Assembly (NCBI RefSeq): GCF_000208745.1
Contig: NC_030851.1
Coordinates: 14,352,018 to 14,416,017, forward strand
Origin: Theobroma cacao
Taxonomy: Eukaryota > Streptophyta > Magnoliopsida > Malvales > Malvaceae
DNA length: 64,000 nt
Reading direction: 5' to 3'
Shown: piece after piece, positions 57,158-64,000 of the stretch
How positions within the stretch are numbered: position 1 is the first letter of the stretch
Layout of the letters: each line of letters opens with the position of its first letter
Position numbers and translations under genes: made by a program
Notes under the pieces: model-generated
Databases searched by the model: none
Told to the model about the DNA's origin: nothing
Seen by the model: only the letters and a program-made list of their open reading frames with translations

Positions 57158-58250
57158 TGATAATTCTATTTTATATAATTATTTTATTCTAATTTTGTTA
57201 TTAAATATTAGCTAAGTCCTCAATTTTCAATTAGTTTATTTTTAAGTGAGTTGTTTTTAATTTATGTTATTCTTTTCAATTTGGTTATTATTTATTAGTT
57301 TTTATATTTTTCATAGGATTTAAAAGAAATTAGGCTTAATTTTAGAAAGTGAGATGTTGAAAGACCCAAAAGTTTACTTGCATATGCTTCAATTTGTGTC
57401 TATAACTCGAGTTACAAATCTCTAAATGACGCAATTATTAGACCATTGGAAAGCGAAGAGATAGAGCTACAATTTTCATGCAGATCATTTTACCCATTTT
57501 CGCCTTGAAGATAGAGAAAATAGTGTCAGAAAATGGCTGGACGTACTTGCCAGAAATAAAAATTTGTAAAGATTGACAATTGATTTTTTGGCCTCTCATT
57601 ACACTTTTAAGCCCAATTAAACTCTAGGTCAACTTAAGGAACTTTAGGTTAAGTTTATTAGTATAAATAGGATATGTTTAACAACATTAGGAGATGACTT
57701 TTGGGAGATTCAAGAAGTTAGGGGTTGAGGTTGAAACTTGGAGATCAAGACGGAAAATATTGTTTTGTTTTCTTCCTTGGCTTTTATTTTTCTTGTTACT
57801 CTTAATGGTTGAATTATATACAATGTTATTTGCTTTTTCAATTATGAGTAGCTAATTTTCTTTTTCTAGGATTACAATTGAACTTACATGTAATCTAAAT
57901 TTTTAATCTCTTTCTTACTTATCTTCAATGGGAATTGAATTGTTTATTCCAATTTGTTCTTAATGCTTTTAACTGCTTGGCCACCAATTAAATTGATTTA
58001 GGAACCTAAGCAAACTTGGGAAAGGGAGTTTAGAGTAAACTAAAATTGGGATAGCATATGATCATATTAATTGATTTGAGTATAGGATAGGGATATACCT
58101 ATAGGCCATATGTAGCCATATTAGAGCCTGAACTTAATGAGTCTGTTTTAATTTCAATTCACATAGGGATATAGTGTTTTCGTTAAAAAAGATATTTTTA
58201 TAAGATGAGTCAAGTTAGAGTTATTTTTGAAGCATTAGTTTTCCATGTTG
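57158..58250 (+). mobile_element. LTR-like insert in pol of element B, family unknown
   Basis: About 1.1 kb separate 'LLSVSQLCDKG' from 'NKILFICDRQANTYVVYLDE', which are neighbours in intact copia elements. It begins 'tgataattctattttatata' and has a block 'gaccattggaaagcgaagag' with 'acaattttcatgcag', a wording I associate with LTRs of Tat/Athila-type gypsy elements. It is therefore probably a solo LTR, but neither an exact right end nor a target duplication could be fixed. Confidence 0.5.
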
Positions 58251-58453
58251 TAGACTTCAGAACAAATAAAATTCTCTTTATTTGTGACAGACAAGCAAAT
58301 ACTTATGTTGTATATCTTGATGAGTTGTCTTCAAAGAATATTTAGTTTATGGCTAAGAAAAATGAGGACACTTGGTTGTGGCATAGAAAACTTGGACTTG
58401 CTAGCATGAACACATTTTCTAAAATTTGTTTTTTAGATCTTGTGATAGGACTC
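58251..58453 (+). pseudogene. pol: Gag-pre-integrase remnant of element B
   Basis: The frame reads 'NKILFICDRQANTYVVYLDE', one stop (TAG near 58340), then 'DTWLWHRKLGLASMNTFSKI' and 'LDLVIGL'. This is the HHCC region before the copia integrase core, matching 22320-22490 of element A. It is cut at 58454 by LTR F; the rest of pol is not in the window. Confidence 0.88.
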
Positions 58454-59644
58454 TGTTAGCTTTGAAATTGGCTTTAGTTTTGAAATGACAAAATTCAATG
58501 ATTGAAATATGTTTGTGAGCTTAAAGAAAAATCATTGAAATGAAAGAACTTTCACCAAAAAGTTTTAAAAGCTGTTTGTGGAAGATAAAATTATTTGAAT
58601 GCTTTAAAATCAAGTTCCAATAAAGAATAATCAACTTCTAAAAGTGACGTATTGATTCCTTGAAAGATAGAAAGTTATATTTCTTATTTGAAATAGGAAG
58701 GAATCAACTTGTCAAGAAATGGACTGTCAATTCTCACAAAACAGAAATCTACTAGACCATAAGAACCTAGCATTCAAGAAGCGAAAGGTCAATTCCTTTA
58801 AAGGCAGAAGTAAAAGGAAAAAGCACTAGATAGTAAGAATTAACTTTTCAAGTCTCCAATGATCGATTCCTAAGGCGAAATGAAGGAAAGGTTGAAAACA
58901 TGTTGAAGAAGACAAATGAGTGATGGAAACTTGTTGAAGAAGTTAAAAGGGGAAATTTGAGCTAAAAAAGCAAAGTTTGAAATTTTAAAACAACTCTTAA
59001 AAGACATGAAGAATTGACTACTCAGAAAATGAATGATCGATTCCTACGAAATAGAATGTCTCAGCCTTAAAGCATGACAAGAAGAATCGACTTCTTGATG
59101 GATGGATGATCGATTCTTGTACAATAGAGAGCATCAAGCCTACAACTAAAGAATGAAGAATTGACTTCTTATTGGGTAGTGTTTGATTCTTGATGATTGA
59201 CAAACTTGACTAAAGTGGCCCTAACTGTTGTATTTTTGAATTCCTCTTTCCCTCTAACGACCATATTTTATGAGTGGTTATATATACCTTCAAGAGCACC
59301 ATCCAAAGTAAGAGAGCAGATTAAGAAAAGAAGGGGAAAGTGAGCTTTATTCCAAAAGAAGAGAAAAACTTCATTTTGCAAGATCATATCTCTCTCACTT
59401 TATAAATCTTTCACAAAACAGAGCATCAGCCGATAGCTTAAATTCTCTTATCTATGCCTTCATTCTCTTATACTCAAAGTCCTCGATTAGCCTAGTTAGA
59501 GGCACTTCATCTTGTGATCCACTATTGTAAGGGTTATACTTCCTTGAAAGGTAGATAGGTTATACTCGAGCCTTAAAAAGTTAGCTTGGTTATACTACTA
59601 TTGCAAAAGGTAGAAAGGTTGTGCTTTAACTTGTGAAAGGTGTG
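58454..59644 (+). mobile_element. Copia-type LTR F, cut by G2
   Basis: Starts 'tgttagctttgaaattggct', like LTRs B, C and H. It has repeated 'gaatcgacttcttg', 'gatcgattcttg' and 'gaattgacttctt' words (58600-59190) and a TATA-like 'tatatatacc' near 59278. The 3' end is not seen because G2 begins at 59645. The break of the pol gene of B at 58453 shows F is an insertion. Pentamer before it: GACTC. Confidence 0.75.
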
Positions 59645-62581
59645 TGTCACGACCCGGTACTCCTCTTGAGCCCGTGACAATTGCAGTGGTGTCCCGATAG
59701 ACACTCATTACCTGTAATGCCAACCGAAACCCCGCAAGGCTTTAATATCAATTTATCTTTTCCCATGTGAGTAACCGTTGCCAAATATCATGTTCTAAAA
59801 GATTTTAAGCTATTTCCAACTTAAAAAAATAAAAAATTGATTTCTGTCTCACAAGGGCATTTTTGTCATTTTTCCTCAAAAATTTCGAAACTAGCTAAAA
59901 ATGAAGTATGTGAGTATAAAACACATAATTCATAATCAAAAATAAGTTTAAACATCTAAAACCTTCATTTAAAATGAAATTATGACTATTTGAATATAAT
60001 AAAAATAGTCAATAAAATATTCTATTTTCTTATAAAACAATATTTTAGAGTTACTGGTAAATAATTTTTGTAGCATAAAAGCTAAATAAATTCATACATA
60101 CTGTAATACAGATAACTAAAGTATAAATTTAATTTACAATGACACGTGGGCCCTTAAATGACAAAAATGAACGAAGGCTGTGAACCTACGATTTTTTGAG
60201 GAAGTAAAACCAATTCTAGCCTTCAACGATATCAGCTATCTACAGCCTATTCTAAGTTTGAAATGGGTGGAAAGGAGGGTGCTGAGATTATATATTCCCA
60301 ATGAGTAAACAAACACCATCCAAAATATCTAAAGTCGAGTAAATAGAGGCGATTAAAATATTCCATCTCGATATGTAATTCATAACATAAATATTCATTT
60401 CATTTAAATAATCAACATGGCTTACGAGTATCTTAAAAGCTTGGCCCCTTCCATAATCATTTTCGAGAATACCTTGGCCGAGGTATTAAACTGAGTCCGC
60501 CAAGGCTGTTAAAAATTTCGTATACACGTAAACATATTTTTAGTTTGAAAAACACAGCCGTTCCTTAGCGTTAGCGGAGTTCATCATCACGAGGTGGTTT
60601 GGCATGACGTGAACTCTAACCATACCTCAAGAGATACCCTACGCACCTCTCCGACCGAGGTACATATATAACCGGATTTTGTGCCCCTCTAATACGCTGG
60701 TTCACACAACCCGCCCACTGCAGCAAGCTAAACCCACCATACAATAAAAATTCAATAGCATGACATGGTAATTTTATCATTATCCAGCCTATCAAGGCAA
60801 ACAACAGTTTATACATTGTCAACACAAATACCAATTCAACCATACATGCCAATATTGCCATAAGCCAATCAATTAGAACTATAAATTCACAATACATCAA
60901 ATGGTCTCCAATTACTCTATTTTCAAAGCCATCATTCAATTTCAAGATAATGTATAAAATCATTTCATTTAAACGCATTTTGTTTATAAAACCTAAAAGT
61001 TAACCATTTAAACTCATTTTCCATAACATTCACCAAATCAAATAAAAAGACCACTTTAGATAATTAAAATGATGATAAGGTTTTTCACTATTTCGGGAGT
61101 CAAATTTTTAGAGTACTCCGACTATCGATCCTCGGGTATAATTTCTTTGCCCTTATCGGAGGATTCACCACCTAGACATAACGCACAATCAAGCAATTTA
61201 CCACATTGGTGCTAAACTGTTATAAAACTATATGGATGCATGAAATGGAATGTAAATTGTTCGGATTATCGTCTAAACACAGTGTTCTACACAAATTCAA
61301 TTGTGGACCTAAATAAAACGGTATTGGCCTAATTCGATCTATCACTCAATTAATTGGCCAATATGCCCAATTCAACTCCAATTAAATCATTTTTCTTTCA
61401 ATTATCCAAACCATCAAACACAAGTCAAATAGCATAAAATTTAGCAAAATCATCTTCACATTTTCTTTTGGGAATTTCGGCCATGGTGGGTACATTAACA
61501 CTATGATTTTTCCAACTTGATTTTCTCACCATAATTCATCATTTCCTAACCAATTCGCTTGAAATAAAATCAAATCCACCATCCACACTCTACATGGAAA
61601 ATTTGGCCAATGATGGGTGATGGGAGAAAATGAATTTTTCTTGTTTGTTTTTCATGCTACACATCACTAACTATCTAAAAACACTAAAATACATTGAAAT
61701 CTATGCAAATCAAGCATCAAAACTCCTCTCCCCATGTTCGGCCAGTAAGGGATTCATCATGAAATCATGTGATTCAACCATGGAAAATGCAAAAGAATGT
61801 ATGGGAAAGGTAGATCACAAGTCAAAATCAAGAAATTTTGCCTTTGATTGCTTGATTACTTGAAATCCACCAATTTTCTCTTGAATTTTCACTCTAGGTT
61901 TTTTGTTCTTCATTTCTTCCTTTGTTCTTGTTTTGGCCGGCCATATGAAAAGAAATAGGCTAATTTTATGCTAATTTATAAGGAAAATAATAAATGGATG
62001 AGAATTTGACACATGTCACCATTCCATTGGTCCATGTGTCATTCTTACTTATTAAGCAATCTCTCTCCACCATATAAATTTTCTCAATTATCCATGATAA
62101 TATTGGGTAAAATCCATGTGCTAGACAAGTGTTGGGTGTGTAAAATTACCATTTTGCCCTTAAGGTGGCAAAATGACTATTTTGGCATTTTGCTCGAAAA
62201 AATGCGAAAATTAAAATTTTTCACTTTTCAAACTCAAATTATACTCCAAATGATCAATCTTAGTCAAAAAGTTCATCCAACACTCACATCTTAACCTCGG
62301 ATGGCAAAATGACCATTTTGCCCCTAGGTCATGAAAATTCCAATTTGACTCCAAATCGGTCCTCGAACTCCTAATCACCATTTTAAGTCATTCTGTTGTT
62401 CTAAAATTCTCAATTTGATTTTAAAATCCCTATTTGGAGTAGTTCAAGGCTTAATTCAACTTAGTTGCACCACTAGGTACATTACCGACTTTTAACGATT
62501 TTTTGGGGCTTTCTAAGCATGCAAGCATTCTGTTAATCACATGAATGACATGGCTAATATTTTAGAAAGTCGGGCTTGACA
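59645..62581 (-). mobile_element. 3' LTR of the G2 element
   Basis: 2937 bp from 'tgtcacgacccggtactcct' to 'gggcttgaca' in plus reading. It lines up with 2350-5310 along its length, for example 60720-60900 with 3440-3620. The translated ORFs (60616-60978, 61630-61863, 62013-62294) are LTR sequence and not genes. Confidence 0.93.
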
Positions 62582-62605
62582 GCACTACTCCCCTTAAAAT
62601 AAAAT
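62582..62605 (-). other. Polypurine tract of the G2 element
   Basis: On the minus strand a purine-rich 'ttttaaggggagtagtgc' directly precedes the LTR start 'tgtcaagccc'. Confidence 0.75.
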
Positions 62606-62782
62606 TTTGACCTCAAAATTTTACTTATCGGATTCGAAGAAAAGATGTGGATATTGGTTTTTCATCTGGTGCTTGACTTCCCATGTCATCTCCTCCATTC
62701 GAGCATTCTTCCACAACACTTTCACCATTGGAATGCTTTTGTTCCTTAGCACTCGATCCTTTTGATCTAAAATACGTACAAA

Positions 62783-63012
62783 CTACACCTCAAACTTCAA
62801 ATCTTCATGCAACTCAATAGGAGGTGTCTGTAGAATATGGGAGGGATCGGGAACATACTCTTTCAACATCGAGACGTGGAAAACATTGTGAATCCGATCT
62901 AACTCCGTGGGTAATTCAAGTCTGTAAGCCACTGGCCTGATCCTTTCAATGATACGAAATGGTCCAATGTATCTCGAATTGAGCTTTCCCCGCTTCGAGA
63001 ATCGAATCACAC
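62783..63012 (-). pseudogene. pol: Integrase C-terminal module of G2
   Basis: Minus strand. It reads '[19 protein letters not shown]' (GPF/Y module), '[16 protein letters not shown]', '[18 protein letters not shown]' and '[12 protein letters not shown]'. This is the end of the integrase, before the chromodomain-like tail; the tail region at 62600-62780 is visible only in part (on the minus strand near 62690-62770) and is interrupted. The preceding part of the same protein lies at 63097-63436, separated by an 84-base segment. Confidence 0.9.
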
Positions 63013-63096
63013 CTTTCATTATCCAATAAATACCACAATTTATCATAATAGTATAATCAAATAAGATTTAATACTTCAAAATTTTCAAATTATTAC
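63013..63096 (-). other. 84-base GT-AG segment inside G2 pol
   Basis: On the minus strand it starts 'gtaataatttgaaaatttt' and ends 'ataatgaaag'. It is very AT-rich and has stops. Removing it joins 'FLKVSP' to '[10 protein letters not shown]' in frame, as in intact gypsy integrases and as in the G1 copy at about 40080-40120. The residue before Lys is a TGA where Trp is usual. It could be an intron or a short insertion. Confidence 0.65.
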
Positions 63097-64000
63097 CTTT
63101 TCAAGGAGAAACCTTAAGAAAAACTTTATCGTCCACTTCAAATTTCAAATTTTTCCTTCGTTTATCAGAATAACTTTTCTGCCTATCTTGAGCTGTCTTT
63201 GATCGTTCTCGGACAACCTTGATCTTGTCATTTGTCAACTCAATCAATTTTACATTAAACAATTTCCTTTCACCCACTTCATCCCAACAGAGTGGAGTTC
63301 GACACTTTCTTTCATACAGAGCCTCGTATGGTGCCATCCCAATACTAGATTGAAAACTGTTATTATACACGAACTCCATTAATGGCAAGTGTTTGTCCCA
63401 ACTCCCAATAAAGTCAATGACACAAGCCCGTAACATATCTTCTAGAGTCTAAATAGTCCTTTTAGATTAACCGTCAGTCTGCGGATGAAAGGTAGTGCTA
63501 AATCTCAAATTAGTTTCGAGAGCATCCTAAAATTTAGACCAAAATCGAGAAGTAAACCGAGGGTCTCAATCTGACACAATAGAAACTAGAACTCCATGTA
63601 ATCTCACAACCTCATCTATATAAAGCTTAGCCAGCTTCTCATGGAATACGTGCTATGGATAGCTAAGAAATGGGTGGACTAAGTCAATCTATTCACAATC
63701 ACCCAAATAGCATCCTTCCCACTCTATGTCTGTGGCAAACCCAATACAAAGTCCATAGTCACATGTTCCCACTTCTATTTTGGAATCGATAAAGGCTAAA
63801 GAGTACCTGATGGTTTTTGATGCTCCGCCTTAATCTGTTGGCATGTGAGACATTTTGCCACAAACTCTACTATGTCTCGTTTCATACCTGGCCACCAATA
63901 ACTTTCTTTAATAGTACGATACATCTTGGTGCTTCCAGGATGTAAAGCGTAGCTGAAGAATGAGCTTCCTCTAAAATAGCTCGTCTCAACTGGTCATCTT
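63097..64000 (-). pseudogene. pol: Gypsy integrase of the G2 element, partial
   Basis: Minus strand. Starting at the window edge: 'EEAH', a frameshift, 'HPGSTKMYRTIKESYWWPGM' and 'FVAKCLTCQQIKAEH' form the HHCC region (about 63990-63815). Then 'GVLVSIVSD', a stop, 'DPRFTSRFWSKF' and 'LRFSTTFHPQTDG', a stop, 'SKRTI', which is the place of the catalytic Glu ('SERT'), here Lys. The clean frame at 63436-63101 has 'LPLMEFVYNNSFQSSIGMAP', 'EALYERKCRTPLCWDEVGE' and 'KVVRERSKTAQDRQKSYSD'. The catalytic change and stops show it is dead. Confidence 0.93.

Larger units (their letters stand above)
59645..64000 (-). mobile_element. G2 gypsy element, minus strand, 3' part
   Basis: 3' LTR 59645-62581, polypurine tract, then the end of pol reading in minus. 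The rest lies beyond the window. The pentamer left of it is GTGTG. This is the one copy here that keeps internal sequence and so defines the family of the solo LTRs 2350-5310 and 6299-9166. Confidence 0.93.

Noticed and set aside
1..64000. Host genes, tRNA or rRNA genes
   Set aside because: No long non-element ORF, exon series, cloverleaf or rRNA segment was recognised; short tRNA-like words are retrotransposon primer sites.

Overview
The window looks like plant nuclear DNA, probably from a eudicot and probably from heterochromatin far from genes. The reasons are its AT-richness, Ty1-copia and Ty3-gypsy LTR retrotransposons inserted inside one another, Met-tRNA type primer binding sites, a CACTA-like transposon end, and the absence of any recognisable host gene, tRNA or rRNA. 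Two ambiguous bases (28211, 35423) mark it as assembled sequence. I use private labels for the elements: C, B, A, H and F are copia-type; G1, G2, G3 and G4 are gypsy-type LTR families.

Layout, left to right. 1-946 is the end of a minus-strand G1-type LTR cut by the window edge. 947-9211 is a plus-strand gypsy LTR (G3) split by two minus-strand G2 solo LTRs (2350-5310, duplicated target TTATA; 6299-9166, CCATA/CCGTA). 9212-12352 is decayed non-coding DNA with a CACTA-like end near 11089. From 12353 a nested copia stack begins. Element C (LTR 12353-16597, itself holding a G1 solo LTR at 12644-15384, target AGTGT) has its gag cut at 17323 by element B. The gag of B is cut twice: by element A (19200-31936) and by element H (32329-56070, target CATGT on both sides). 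A is a near-complete copia element with gag, protease, integrase, RT and RNase H, plus an extra 3' open region, and it holds a G1 solo LTR (27641-30277, target TTATA). H is a minus-strand, apparently gag-only element with unusual two-part LTRs. It holds a 10.4-kb rearranged G1 element with inverted LTRs (34466-44824, target ATAAC) and a 5'-truncated G4 element. B resumes at 56071, is broken by an LTR-like insert (about 57158-58250), shows a gag-pre-integrase segment, and is cut at 58454 by LTR F. LTR F is cut at 59645 by a minus-strand G2 element that runs out of the window.

All coding regions are pseudogenes with stop codons and frameshifts. Many stops look like C-to-T decay of CAG or TGG codons, as expected for methylated, silenced elements. 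The insertions have a clear relative order: C, then B, then A and H, then the gypsy LTRs. Depth reaches four elements at about 27.6-30.3 kb and 34.5-44.8 kb.

The most unusual objects are the inverted-LTR G1 composite flanked by one target duplication, the two-part LTR of H, a conserved intron-like GT-AG interval inside the G1 LTR, an 84-bp intron-like segment in the G2 pol gene, the extra ORF of element A, and an unidentified acidic ORF in G4.
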